From assembly GCA_031552195.1 (NCBI GenBank), contig JAVBMT010000003.1, forward strand, positions 62,001 to 126,000: 64,000 nt of DNA, written 5' to 3'. The stretch comes from JAVBMP01 sp031552195 (GTDB taxonomy: Bacteria > Desulfobacterota > Desulfovibrionia > Desulfovibrionales > Desulfovibrionaceae). How positions within the stretch are numbered: position 1 is the first letter of the stretch; each line of letters begins with the position of its first letter. The notes beneath the pieces are model-generated. The model was not told where the DNA came from. It worked only from the letters and a program-made list of their open reading frames with translations, and made no database searches. A program made the translations under genes and the position numbers. This document shows, one piece after another, positions 27,813 through 39,323 of the stretch.

Positions 27813-28472
27813 GTGTTCATAGTGACCATTTCACCATGGCTTGAAGCCACCTTGCTGTTCGTGCTCATATCCTGCCTGCTGCTTCTTTCTTCCGAGCGGC
27901 AGCTTAACAGCATACGGCTTGTGGCCCTGCAGGGCGGCATAATGGGCGCCATGCCCGTTCTTGTTTCCCTTGGCCGCCTGAACGCCATGATCATAGGCAC
28001 CGGAATTCTTTTTTTCAGCATAAAGGCCGTCATATTGCCTTATATCCTTAAAAAAGCCCATGACGGCCTGCCGCCGCAAGCGCCGTCAAATCCTTATATC
28101 GGGCATAAAACCTGCGTGTTCCTGGGGTTTTGCGGCTTCGCCTTTTCCATGTGGATGGGGCGGCGCCTGGCCATTCCTGACAACCTGCTCTTAACGGCCT
28201 TTTTCCCGATAGCCTTCGGTTCCATGTTCAGCGGTTTGCTGCTGATCATAAGCCGCCGCACCGCTTTTAACCAGGTTATAGGCTACCTGGTGCTGGAAAA
28301 CGGCATTTACCTGCTCGGGGTGCCGCTTACCGGGCACGATTCGATGTGGATAGAACTTTCGACCCTGCTGGATATTTGCGTGGCGGTGTTCATTATGGGC
28401 ATAGCCCTCAACCGCATCAGCCACGCCTTTGAAAGCGCGGATGTCGACAATATGGCCCTTCTAAAAGACTAG
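27813..28472 (+). CDS. hyfE: Hydrogenase-4 component E
   Basis: Small polytopic membrane subunit of the Hyf complex, with an N-terminal part resembling NuoK-like proteins. The 219 residues contain six to seven hydrophobic segments, and the SSERQLNSIRLVALQGG region matches HyfE. The start codon is GTG in a short hyfC-hyfE spacer. Its stop codon directly abuts the inverted-repeat element at 28473-28612. Confidence 0.88.
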   Translation: MFIVTISPWLEATLLFVLISCLLLLSSERQLNSIRLVALQGGIMGAMPVLVSLGRLNAMIIGTGILFFSIKAVILPYILKKAHDGLPPQAPSNPYIGHKTCVFLGFCGFAFSMWMGRRLAIPDNLLLTAFFPIAFGSMFSGLLLIISRRTAFNQVIGYLVLENGIYLLGVPLTGHDSMWIELSTLLDICVAVFIMGIALNRISHAFESADVDNMALLKD

Positions 28473-28612
28473 GAGCAGTCTCTAAATTTTGTCCGAATAC
28501 CGCGCCAGGCGTTTCTTTTTCTCTGGTCGTGTGCCGTAACGGTGCGCTTCCTTCGCAAAAAAGTCCGTTTGCCTTGCCGTTGACGCAAAACATTTTTCTA
28601 GAGACAACCCCC
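28473..28612. mobile_element. MITE-like element, copy A, between hyfE and hyfF
   Basis: A 140-bp stretch that aligns along its whole length with 34617-34761 (roughly two thirds identity by eye). It has imperfect inverted ends built on GTCTCTAAA and its complement (left near 28478, right near 28604). It carries no gene. It lies immediately after the hyfE stop and separates hyfF from the rest of the operon by 199 bp, whereas the other hyf genes are 1-3 bp apart. Confidence 0.7.
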
Positions 28613-28671
28613 GGGGCCGGAAGTTCCGGCGGGATATAAACACTATTACTTCGTGGCGTTGCGAGACAGAT

Positions 28672-30144
28672 ATGGTTCTGTTGCTGATACTTTTTCCGGC
28701 TTTTTTCGCCCTGGCCGCTTTTTTGGTCACTTCCGACAAGCTGCGCCGCCTTATGCTGGTAGGGGCGGCTTTTGTGGAACTTTGCCTGGTGGCCTCCTGC
28801 TGGTTCTTTCCGCCTCCTGACATGTTCGGCGGGGTTTTGGGGCTTGACCCGCTAGGCTTGCTCGTTCTCAGCATAACTTCGCTGCTCTTCCTGGCCGCTT
28901 CGGTTTACGGGGTGAATTACCTTCATGTTGAAGGAGAGCACGACTTAAAACGTGATTTCCGGCAAGGTTTTCATTTCAGCAATGCGCCGGAGACGGTTTT
29001 TTGCGCCTGTCTGCTGGCCTTCCTTTCAACCTCGGCCCTGGTGGCCTGTTCCCAGCATATGGGCCTTATCTGGGTAGGCATAGAGGCCACCACCCTGGTC
29101 ACCGCGCCGGCCATTTATTTCCACCGGCACCGCCGTTCGCTGGAAGCGACCTGGAAATACCTGATAATCTGTTCCGTGGGCATAGCCCTGGCCCTGCTGG
29201 GCAATATTCTGCTCAACGTTTCGCTGCTGGGCATGGAAGGGCAGGGCAACTTCCTGCTTTCCTATTTCGCCGACATGCAGCCAGCCGTTCATCCTTACTG
29301 GTTTCAGGCCGCCTTCGTCTGTATTTTCATCGGTTACGCCACAAAGATGGGCATAGCCCCCATGCATACCTGGCTGCCTGACGCGCACAGCGAGGCTCCG
29401 TCCATGGTATCGGCCCTGCTTTCCGGCGCTCTTTTAAACGGTTCCTTTCTAGGCCTTTTGCGCTTGCGGCAGGTAACCCTGAACGTGGGAATGCAGGAAC
29501 TTTGCAACGAAGTCTTCATTCTGTTCGGGCTTGTCTCCATGGCCCTGGCCGCCATGTTCATTGTGGGCCAGCGTGATTACAAGCGCATGCTGGCTTATTC
29601 CAGCGTGGAGCATATGGGCATTCTGCTTCTCGGAATCGGCCTGGGGCATACCGCCGGCGGAGGAGCGCTTCTGCACATGACCGGCCATTCAATGATCAAA
29701 GCCGCGCTGTTCCTGCTGGCCGGAAATATTCTGGCCTGTTACCACAGCACCTCCATGGCCGACGTAAAAGGCCTGCATAAAGCCCTGCCGCGCACGTCAG
29801 GCTTCTGGCTGCTGGGTTTCCTGGCTATAACCGGAACGCCGCCTTTCGTCACGTTCAGCAGTGAATTGCGCATTTTGCTCGGTGCGGTGCGAAATGGAAA
29901 TTTTTTCATCGCCGCGCTTTATCTCATTTTTCTCGGCATTATTTTTGTCGCTATGCTCACGGCCTTGATAAAAATGTTCGCGGGCGACCCCCCTATGACC
30001 CCGGCGCAGGCGCGCGGCAAACGGGAAAGCCGCCTGCGCCTGCTACCTTCGGCCTTTTTGCTGGCCCTGGCCCTGGTAATGGGCATCTGGACTCCGGGCC
30101 CGGTACTGGATATGATAGACAAAGGCCTGCGCCTGCTGTTTTAG
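28672..30144 (+). CDS. hyfF: Hydrogenase-4 component F (NuoN/NuoL-like membrane subunit)
   Basis: Second antiporter-like membrane subunit of the Hyf-type complex. The 490-residue protein has about 14 hydrophobic segments. The conserved channel segments are ATKMGIAPMHTWLPDAHSEA, KRMLAYSSVEHMG and TGHSMIKAALFLLAGN. In known hyf operons the next genes encode the large and small hydrogenase subunits and a ferredoxin-like subunit; here mntP follows instead. The upstream repeat element may have changed its translation signals, since only a weak ribosome binding site is visible. Confidence 0.9.
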   Translation: MVLLLILFPAFFALAAFLVTSDKLRRLMLVGAAFVELCLVASCWFFPPPDMFGGVLGLDPLGLLVLSITSLLFLAASVYGVNYLHVEGEHDLKRDFRQGFHFSNAPETVFCACLLAFLSTSALVACSQHMGLIWVGIEATTLVTAPAIYFHRHRRSLEATWKYLIICSVGIALALLGNILLNVSLLGMEGQGNFLLSYFADMQPAVHPYWFQAAFVCIFIGYATKMGIAPMHTWLPDAHSEAPSMVSALLSGALLNGSFLGLLRLRQVTLNVGMQELCNEVFILFGLVSMALAAMFIVGQRDYKRMLAYSSVEHMGILLLGIGLGHTAGGGALLHMTGHSMIKAALFLLAGNILACYHSTSMADVKGLHKALPRTSGFWLLGFLAITGTPPFVTFSSELRILLGAVRNGNFFIAALYLIFLGIIFVAMLTALIKMFAGDPPMTPAQARGKRESRLRLLPSAFLLALALVMGIWTPGPVLDMIDKGLRLLF

Positions 30145-30292
30145 AACGTTCCGCTTGCGGAATGAATGGAAAGCCCGGAACTCCGCTTGAGGAACCTTGC
30201 GCGCCTTTGCTTCAGGCGCGTCAAAACCGCCGCTTGCATCAAACGCTTTAAACGCGCTTAAAACCGATCCGTGTTATCGCTAAAGGAAATAC

Positions 30293-30862
30293 ATGAGCTT
30301 AATTGAACTTCTGGCCCTGGCTGTGGCTTTGGCCATGGACGCCTTCGCCGTGTCCGTAACCACCGGCATCAGAATGCGCTGCAATCCAGCCGCGATGTTC
30401 CGCATGGCCTTCATGTTCGGGCTGTTCCAGTTTATCATGCCGGTGGCCGGCTGGCTGCTCGGGTTTTCCGTGCGTTCTTACATAGAAACCTATGATCACT
30501 GGGTGGCTTTCGGGCTGTTGTTCATAATAGGCGGGCGCATGCTGCTCGGCGCGTTGCGCGGGGAAGAACCTGACCGGAGCGCCGACCCCACGCGCGGCCT
30601 GACCCTGCTTGCGCTTGCTGTGGCCACCAGCCTTGACGCTTTGGCCGTGGGCATTTCCATCGCCCTGCTCAAGGTGGACATATGGTTCGCGGCCACGGTA
30701 ATCGGCGTGGTCTGTTTCGCGATAAGCGGCACAGGCGTCGCCATAGGCGGCTTGCTGAAGATAAGGAGCGGGCGCGTCGGCGAATTGGCTAACGCTGCCG
30801 GTGGTCTGGTCCTGCTCGGGATAGGCGTAAAAATTTTATATGAGCACGGGGTGTTCGCCTGA
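30293..30862 (+). CDS. mntP: Manganese efflux pump MntP
   Basis: Inner-membrane exporter that lowers cytoplasmic Mn2+. The 189 residues form about six membrane segments in two repeats, each holding an acidic motif: ALAMDAFAVS in the first and ATSLDALAVGIS in the second, the hallmark of MntP (YebN). AAGGA lies 5 nt before the ATG. The 148-bp leader has a short hairpin near 30148-30162 but no recognisable yybP-ykoY manganese riboswitch. Confidence 0.92.
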   Translation: MSLIELLALAVALAMDAFAVSVTTGIRMRCNPAAMFRMAFMFGLFQFIMPVAGWLLGFSVRSYIETYDHWVAFGLLFIIGGRMLLGALRGEEPDRSADPTRGLTLLALAVATSLDALAVGISIALLKVDIWFAATVIGVVCFAISGTGVAIGGLLKIRSGRVGELANAAGGLVLLGIGVKILYEHGVFA

Positions 30863-31244
30863 AGCTTGCAGGTGTGGCTTTGAGGCTCCGGGTAAGGCCT
30901 GCTCGCCGGAATTCCGCTTCGTTCCGGCGCTGCGTGAGCCGACCGGCAACGAAGGGCGTAAAATCGCGGTTCAGAAGCGCTTTTAGTTAGAACGCGCGGC
31001 AGGGCTTGCCTCCTTTTACCCCTGGAATAATAGAGCTTCTTGATAGAAAAAAATATTTAATTCACATTGTTATGTAAATTAATGCGGAGGTTGCGGCAAA
31101 AACTCACTTGCGCTTTTTCGGATCTCACTATATATATGATCGCTCGGACGCCAAATGCGGCGTTACGTCATCCATACGGCACAGTCCGGGCACAGCCCGC
31201 TGTGCTTTTTTTGTACCCCGCCAACAGCCGACAAAAGGATTTAC
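30863..31244. other. Leader region of carB
   Basis: The 382-bp gap is AT-rich from about 31040 to 31140, with TATATATAT near 31130 that could be part of a promoter. Its end contains a strong rho-independent terminator (31179-31212), listed separately. A 61-codon frame (31067-31252) crosses it but ends inside carB and shows no sign of being a real gene. A small RNA ending at the terminator is possible. Confidence 0.5.
31179..31212 (+). terminator. Rho-independent terminator or attenuator just upstream of carB
   Basis: GCACAG (31179-31184) and CGGG (31187-31190) pair with CCCG (31196-31199) and CTGTGC (31200-31205), giving a 10-bp stem with a 2-nt bulge and a 5-nt loop, followed by seven T. 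An alternative 6-bp hairpin uses the second GCACAG copy at 31190-31195. It ends 33 bp before the carB start and on the same strand, the geometry expected for attenuation of carB or for a short leader RNA. Confidence 0.75.
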
Positions 31245-34508
<3,264 letters not shown>

Positions 34509-34564
34509 GCGAACCGGGCTCGCGCGGCTTTGCCGGCCGGCAAGGTCAGCGGCCTTTTAAAACT

Positions 34565-34609
34565 GATGCGGAACGCTTCAGGAACCTGATTCCTGAAATG
34601 TTCCGCATC
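34565..34609 (+). terminator. Hairpin after carB
   Basis: A 20-bp stem (34565-34584 with 34590-34609) with one G-U pair, one mismatch and a 5-nt loop lies 57 bp after the carB stop. Only a short T-containing tail follows, then the repeat element at 34617. It probably ends the carB transcript. Confidence 0.6.
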
Positions 34610-34616
34610 GTTATTA

Positions 34617-34761
34617 GGGGCTGTTTCTAAATAAATCTTTTGTCCAAATACTGCGTCAATCGTCCTTTTTTTCTCCGGTCGAGTACCGTAAGGCACTCTC
34701 TTAACAAAAAAGGCCGTTTTTCTTGTCCTTGGCGCAAAATCTTTTATTTAGAAACAGCCCC
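34617..34761. mobile_element. MITE-like element, copy B, between carB and rsmI
   Basis: A 145-bp non-coding element with perfect 19-bp terminal inverted repeats: GGGGCTGTTTCTAAATAAA at 34617-34635 and its complement at 34743-34761. Internal sequence aligns with copy A at 28473-28612, sharing among others TTTTGTCC, the GGTCG-GTACCGTAA-like core and GCGCAAAA. No open frame that looks coding and no clear target-site duplication are visible. Confidence 0.75.
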
Positions 34762-34824
34762 TGGCTTGTTTTTTTGCTTCAGCCGTGGCGGTTTCGCCGG
34801 TGGCGGCAATTTGCGCCGGGCGGA

Positions 34825-35676
34825 TTATTTTTCGCTTCTTGCCATTTTCTCGTAAATTTCCTTTGCGCTCCAGCCGGGGGCCAGGACGGATACCGCCTTG
34901 GCCGCAGCTTTGGCTTTACCGCCCTTTTTCCGTTCTGCCGCGATAAGTTTGTCCAGGTCCTCTTCGCCAAGGCGGGCGCTGTGCAGAGGCGGACCTATAA
35001 GCAGGGTTATTTCCCCCAGCAGATCTTCCGGCAGGCTGAGATAATCTTCCAACTGGAAATTTATGAATTCCTCATAGGTTTTGGTCAGTTCGCGGGCCAG
35101 GCAGGCTTCGCGTTTCCCGAGCGTTTCGCTGGCGCTTTTCAGGGTGTCGCGCACGCGGTCTTTGCGTTCAAAAAAAATAAGCGTCGCTTCCAATCCGGTA
35201 TAGGGGGCGAAGAAGTTTTTGCGGTCTCCGGCCTTGCGGGGCGGAAAGCCTAAAAATACGAAGGGCTGGGGCGGCAGGCCGGAGGCGCAGAGGGCGGCAA
35301 GCGGTGCGGAAGGGCCGGGCACCGGAACAACCGGCAAGGAGGCCTCGCGGCAAGCCCGCACCAGCCGGTAACCCGGATCGGAAAGCAGCGGGGTTCCGGC
35401 ATCGGAAACCAGGGCGAAGTTTTCCCCCTGGCGCAAGGCGTTAAGAACATAGGCCAGCCGCTCTTCCTCGTTGTGGTCGTTCAGGCAATAAAACCTTCTG
35501 GCGCGCAGCCCGCAGTCCGCCAGAAGGCGTCCGGAGCGGCGGGTGTCTTCCGCCAGAACGCAGTCGGCCCGGCTTAAGGTTTCAGCCGCGCGCGGGCTAA
35601 GATCACCAGGGTTGCCAAGCGGCGTGGCCACCACCCAAAGCGTTCCGGCCGTTTTTGAGGTCGAATTCAATGACAT
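34825..35676 (-). CDS. rsmI: 16S rRNA (cytidine-1402-2'-O) methyltransferase RsmI
   Basis: SAM-dependent enzyme methylating the 2'-OH of C1402, the same nucleotide modified by RsmH. The 283 residues show LWVVATPLGNPGDLSPRA at the N-terminus, CVLAEDTR, LVSDAGTPLLSDPG and VPVPGPSAPLAAL, the standard tetrapyrrole-methylase-fold motifs of RsmI. Its start lies 74 nt inside the end of yraN, an unusually long overlap, with GGAG about 10 nt upstream of the ATG. Last gene of a five-gene minus-strand operon. Confidence 0.95.
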   Translation of the reverse strand: MSLNSTSKTAGTLWVVATPLGNPGDLSPRAAETLSRADCVLAEDTRRSGRLLADCGLRARRFYCLNDHNEEERLAYVLNALRQGENFALVSDAGTPLLSDPGYRLVRACREASLPVVPVPGPSAPLAALCASGLPPQPFVFLGFPPRKAGDRKNFFAPYTGLEATLIFFERKDRVRDTLKSASETLGKREACLARELTKTYEEFINFQLEDYLSLPEDLLGEITLLIGPPLHSARLGEEDLDKLIAAERKKGGKAKAAAKAVSVLAPGWSAKEIYEKMARSEK

Positions 35677-36031
35677 TCTGATAATGCTCCAGCTTGGGCG
35701 TTCCGTTCAGGGCCAGTTCAACGCAAATCAGGTCGAAGCGGCAGGCCATGTTCCAGCTTTGCGTTTCCGCCAGGTAGGTTTGCGCGGCTTTAAGCAGGTT
35801 TTGCCGTTTCCTTGGCGTGAAGTTGTCGGTCAGTCTTGCCGCGTCTTCCGGTTTGCGGGTTTTCACCTCTATAAAAACCAGCGTGTTTTTTTCAAGGGCC
35901 ACAATATCCAGTTCCACCCGGTTGGCTTGCCCTTGCGGACGCCAGTTCCTGGCCAGAAGCCGCATTTTCCGCCTTTGCAGGTAGTCGGCCGCGGCCTGCT
36001 CTCCCGCTGATCCAAGTGCCACATGCTTCAT
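35603..36031 (-). CDS. YraN-family nuclease-like protein
   Basis: A 142-residue member of the UPF0102/YraN family, which has a restriction-endonuclease-like fold; function is not established. Typical pieces are GSAGEQAAADYLQRRKMRLLARNWR, VELDIVALEKNTLVFIEVKTR (E/D-ExK-type acidic motif) and FDLICVEL. The frame is open much farther upstream, but ATG at 36031 matches the family start and has GGAG upstream. The C-terminal 20 or so residues extend past the usual end and overlap the beginning of rsmI. YraN next to RsmI and RNase HII is a common arrangement. Confidence 0.9.
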   Translation of the reverse strand: MKHVALGSAGEQAAADYLQRRKMRLLARNWRPQGQANRVELDIVALEKNTLVFIEVKTRKPEDAARLTDNFTPRKRQNLLKAAQTYLAETQSWNMACRFDLICVELALNGTPKLEHYQNVIEFDLKNGRNALGGGHAAWQPW

Positions 36032-36068
36032 TGCGCCGCGCTCCGCTATTTCATGTCCGCCGGGAAAC

Positions 36069-36821
36069 TCAGAAACCGCCGGAAATAAGGGCGGGCTGAA
36101 TTTGCCGCAAGCCGCTCTCGGCGGTTTGTTCTGGCCCGTCCGGAACTCCGGCGAAGCTTCTGCGGTGTTCCGGGCAGGGGCCGCATTTTTGCAGGGCCTC
36201 AAGGTGGGCCTTGGTTCCATAGCCTTTATGCGCGGAGAAATCATACCCCGGAAAACGCTGGTCCAGCTCACGCATCATGTTATCCCTTTCCGTCTTCGCC
36301 AAAATCGAGGCGGCGGAAATGCCCTTTACCAAGGCGTCGCCCTTCACGACGGCTTGCTGCCGGGGCAGGGGGCGCTCAGGGCTTTCAAGCTTCCAGACGG
36401 CGGGCGGAATAGTCTGGTTGCCGTCAAGCAACAGGCGCGGCTCCTGGATTTGCGTTTCCTGAATGCGCGCCAGCAGTGTTGCGGCGGCCCGGCTCATAGC
36501 GCGGAAGGTGGCCTGAAGCACGTTAAGCGCGTCAACCTCCCAGGCGCTAGCGACACCGACGGCCCAGGGCAGGGAACTGGCCTTCAGGGCCAGGGCCAGG
36601 CCTTCCCTTTTGGCCTGACTAACGGTTTTGGAATCAGCCAATCCGGCCAAAGTTCCGGAAAATTCAAAACCTTCCGGGCAAAAAACAGCGGCCGCCACCA
36701 CCGGCCCGGCCAGGCAGCCCCTTCCGGCTTCATCCACCCCGATATAGGAAAATGAAGCCGGAAGGGGAAAACCGCCGGGAAGTTCCCTCTGAACCTGGGC
36801 GTTGGCCTTTTTAGATGCCAT
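36069..36821 (-). CDS. rnhB: Ribonuclease HII
   Basis: Cleaves RNA in RNA-DNA hybrids and excises misincorporated ribonucleotides. The 250-residue protein has the catalytic YIGVDEAGRGCLAGPVVAAAV motif with its Asp-Glu pair, ADSKTVSQAKRE, and a later LLLDGN Asp. The KGDALVKGISAASILAK segment and the KGYGTKAHLEAL block close the fold. AAGGG lies 4 nt before the ATG. Its start overlaps the end of the DinB-like gene by 11 nt. Confidence 0.95.
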   Translation of the reverse strand: MASKKANAQVQRELPGGFPLPASFSYIGVDEAGRGCLAGPVVAAAVFCPEGFEFSGTLAGLADSKTVSQAKREGLALALKASSLPWAVGVASAWEVDALNVLQATFRAMSRAAATLLARIQETQIQEPRLLLDGNQTIPPAVWKLESPERPLPRQQAVVKGDALVKGISAASILAKTERDNMMRELDQRFPGYDFSAHKGYGTKAHLEALQKCGPCPEHRRSFAGVPDGPEQTAESGLRQIQPALISGGF

Positions 36822-37296
36822 ACATCCCTTTCAGTTTTCTGTCGCGCAGAATTCCGTCAAAGGTTCCAAGGTGATAGAATACGTGCGCGATGAGCATTTC
36901 GATAACGTCAATATGCTTCATGGGCGTTTTCAGGCGCAAGGAAGCGCCTTCATGCGGCTGAAGCAGCAATTCGTCCGTCATCTTGTCCATGTAAGCGGCG
37001 AAATATTCTTTCATTTTGGCGTTATAGGCGCTGACTTCCGCCTTGCTCATGGCCTTTTCCGGAAATTTGGACATGAACAGGGTTTCCATGTCATAAAGCT
37101 GGTGCTTCGGGGCTTCATCCTTGCCCATAACCAGGGACTCCACACAGGCCATAAGGTGGTAATATTGCAGCCAGACCGGGTATCCGCCAAGGGTTTGCGT
37201 CCACAGCTCGTCCGGACAGGATTCCAGGAAACCGTCCATCATTTTCTGGCCGCGGTTGAAATTGCCGTAAAGTCTTTCCACATAGTTTCTGCTCAT
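36811..37296 (-). CDS. DinB-like (YfiT/DinB-superfamily) protein
   Basis: A 161-residue mostly helical protein with the spacing of metal-binding histidines seen in the DinB superfamily: H47 in an HLMACVES segment, and H138 and H142 in HVFYHLGTFDG. Members are thiol-dependent transferases or hydrolases, or have no known role. ATG at 37296 is chosen over upstream frames because AGGAG precedes it. It lies 29 nt after the ASKHA/ferredoxin gene and overlaps rnhB, so all are probably cotranscribed. The substrate is unknown. Confidence 0.75.
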   Translation of the reverse strand: MSRNYVERLYGNFNRGQKMMDGFLESCPDELWTQTLGGYPVWLQYYHLMACVESLVMGKDEAPKHQLYDMETLFMSKFPEKAMSKAEVSAYNAKMKEYFAAYMDKMTDELLLQPHEGASLRLKTPMKHIDVIEMLIAHVFYHLGTFDGILRDRKLKGMYGI

Positions 37297-37325
37297 GGCG
37301 CTTCTCCTCGCATGGTTTGTCGGTT

Positions 37326-39023
37326 TTACACGTCCCAGGACATGTTGTTGATGAAATGCTCCATAAAATACGGTTCTTCCGCCAAAGGAAGGGTTGTCAC
37401 CTTGCGGCTCCATTCAACCAGGGCGGGGCGCAATTCCGGGCGCGCCAAAAGCAAACGCGCTCCAGCCAATGAACTGTTTCCAAGGCCAACCAGTTTCCCG
37501 CCCAGGCCGCGCGGCAGGAAGCCAAGTTCTTCAAGCGCGTCTTGCGGGGCATGTTGCCCGAGCGCCCCGGCCAGGTAAATTTTTTTCAGGCCGCCAAGCG
37601 GTAAACAGGCGGTTTTAAGCAGCGTTGCAAAGGCCAGGGAAAAGGCGGCCTTAATTTTCAGCAGTTCTTCAACGTCTCCGGCGCTAAGAAAAAAATCTAC
37701 GTCATTCCGCCCGGAGCCGTTCTGCCTGAAGCCGCTTTCCATGCAGGCCGGGCAGGTGCAAAAAGGCGCAGGCTCGCGGCTGGCAAGCCTAAAGGCGCTT
37801 TCACCGTTTGGGCGTATGAAAAAATTTTTACCCAGGCGCGCGGCCATAGCTTTTTGCGGATTGGCGGAAAAATCAGCCGCAAACTGTCCGTTGGGCGTCA
37901 TAAGGCCGGTTTTGCGCAAAATATGGAGAAGTTGCAGGTAACCGGACGCGCTTATGCCGCCAGCCGAGTCATGACACGTGCCGTGTTGATCCCGCCGGTT
38001 ACGGCCTTCGGAGAAAAAAATTGGCTTAAGGCCTGAAGGTTCCAGCGTAAACCCGGTAATAGCCCCTTCCCTGGCCTCCGTGCCGCAGGAGAGTCCGATG
38101 CCTTCCAGGGCCGGACCAAGCGGAACGCTCGCGGCCAGGCTTTCATCCGGCCCGAGGGCCAGAAGAAATTCTCCGTTTGTGCCCATGTCGGCCAGCAGGA
38201 AAGGAAAATCGTTCTTGCCAAATCCGCCGGCCAAGGCGATAGAGGCGTAACCGGCGGAAATATCCCCTCCGATAAAGGGGGAAATCAGCGGCGCCGTCCA
38301 GACCGGCGGCAGCTCCGGCAAGGTTTCCGTCACGCCGCCGTAATAGCTGAGTTTGTAGGGGGCGGCTGTAAGGCCGCCGAGGTCTTTACCCAGCGCTATG
38401 CAGGTCATGGCCGGGTTGGCGGCCAGGCATATTTCGCGGCAGGATCCGCCGCAGGCCTGCACGTAAGCGCGCAACGCGGATAGGCTCAATTCGTGCAGGG
38501 CGGAAAAACCTTGCGGCGAGGCGGCGAAGGCCATGCGCGACATGATATCGCCGCCCGCGCCCATTTGCGGGTTGACCTCTTTTCCGCCGCAGGCCAGCCG
38601 CTCCGGGCGCGCGGGGTCAATGGCCGCGTATTGCACCGAAGTGCTGCCGAAATCAACGGCCAAGGCCAATATTTCCGCGTTTTCCGCCTGTCTGGCGTCC
38701 TGCTCTTTTGCCCACCGGATTGAGGAGGGAAGGCTGAGCTCAAGACCGTCTTCCGGGGCGCGCAGGCATCCCAGCCGCCAGCCTTCCCGCAATTCCGTTT
38801 CGTTCAAAACATCCTTTTCTTCAGGCAGGGGGGCGGGGGCCGAGTATTCCGGGAGGTAACGCACCCGGCAGCGCCCGCAGCGTCCGAGGCCGGAGCAAAG
38901 CGGAGGCGGAACGAACAGCCCGGAAAGATAGATGGCCTGGGCCAGAGTGGAGACGCCGGCCGAGGAAATGGCGGCGTAGCGGGAAGAAAGGCCCACTGTA
39001 AAAAAATTGCTGGCTTCCGGCAT
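37326..39023 (-). CDS. 2Fe-2S ferredoxin/ASKHA-domain protein (RACo-like corrinoid reactivator family)
   Basis: A 565-residue protein. The N-terminus holds a plant-type 2Fe-2S site (C43, C49, C52 and C86), then a linker and a large ASKHA ATPase domain (about 115-560) with the phosphate motif LAVDFGSTSVQYAAID, LLADMGTNGEFLLAL and a late IYLAGALG segment. This architecture (DUF4445) is known from proteins that reduce Co(II) corrinoid cofactors of methyltransferases using ATP. No corrinoid protein or methyltransferase is present in the window, so the partner is unknown. An extra cluster of Cys (CTCPACMESG near residue 425) may bind metal. Confidence 0.85.
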   Translation of the reverse strand: MPEASNFFTVGLSSRYAAISSAGVSTLAQAIYLSGLFVPPPLCSGLGRCGRCRVRYLPEYSAPAPLPEEKDVLNETELREGWRLGCLRAPEDGLELSLPSSIRWAKEQDARQAENAEILALAVDFGSTSVQYAAIDPARPERLACGGKEVNPQMGAGGDIMSRMAFAASPQGFSALHELSLSALRAYVQACGGSCREICLAANPAMTCIALGKDLGGLTAAPYKLSYYGGVTETLPELPPVWTAPLISPFIGGDISAGYASIALAGGFGKNDFPFLLADMGTNGEFLLALGPDESLAASVPLGPALEGIGLSCGTEAREGAITGFTLEPSGLKPIFFSEGRNRRDQHGTCHDSAGGISASGYLQLLHILRKTGLMTPNGQFAADFSANPQKAMAARLGKNFFIRPNGESAFRLASREPAPFCTCPACMESGFRQNGSGRNDVDFFLSAGDVEELLKIKAAFSLAFATLLKTACLPLGGLKKIYLAGALGQHAPQDALEELGFLPRGLGGKLVGLGNSSLAGARLLLARPELRPALVEWSRKVTTLPLAEEPYFMEHFINNMSWDV

Positions 39024-39235
39024 GCTGTTCCGGTTGTTTCCGAGCTAAAGTTCTGGGCTGCGGATCAACTTTCCGGGCCCGCATCGTGGGTTGAATGGCC
39101 TCAGGAGGCTTCAGCCTGCGATGTCAGCTGAACGCAGTATCTCAGACTTTCGGGCGGTAGGCAAGGGCTGGGCCTGGGGGTAGCCGTGATGATGCGCAGC
39201 GCTAACAGCGTGGGTGCCATTACTTTGCCCGGAAC

Positions 39236-39277
39236 GCAAAAAAACCGCAGCCGGTGAAGGAAGTGCGGTTTTTTTGC
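39236..39277 (-). terminator. Rho-independent terminator after the 174-aa gene
   Basis: Perfect 14-bp stem (39236-39249 with 39264-39277), GCAAAAAAACCGCA paired with its complement, giving a T-run on either strand. It lies 47 bp after the stop of the minus-strand gene at 39324 and about 210 bp upstream of the ASKHA gene. The remaining part of the 39024-39323 gap shows no gene. Confidence 0.8.
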
Positions 39278-39323
39278 CGGGCGGGCGTCAAGCGCCTCGC
39301 CGAAACGTAAGCGGTTTGTTGCC

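Noticed and set aside
30145..30292. Manganese riboswitch (yybP-ykoY) ahead of mntP
   Set aside because: The leader is short and the conserved loops of that riboswitch cannot be found.
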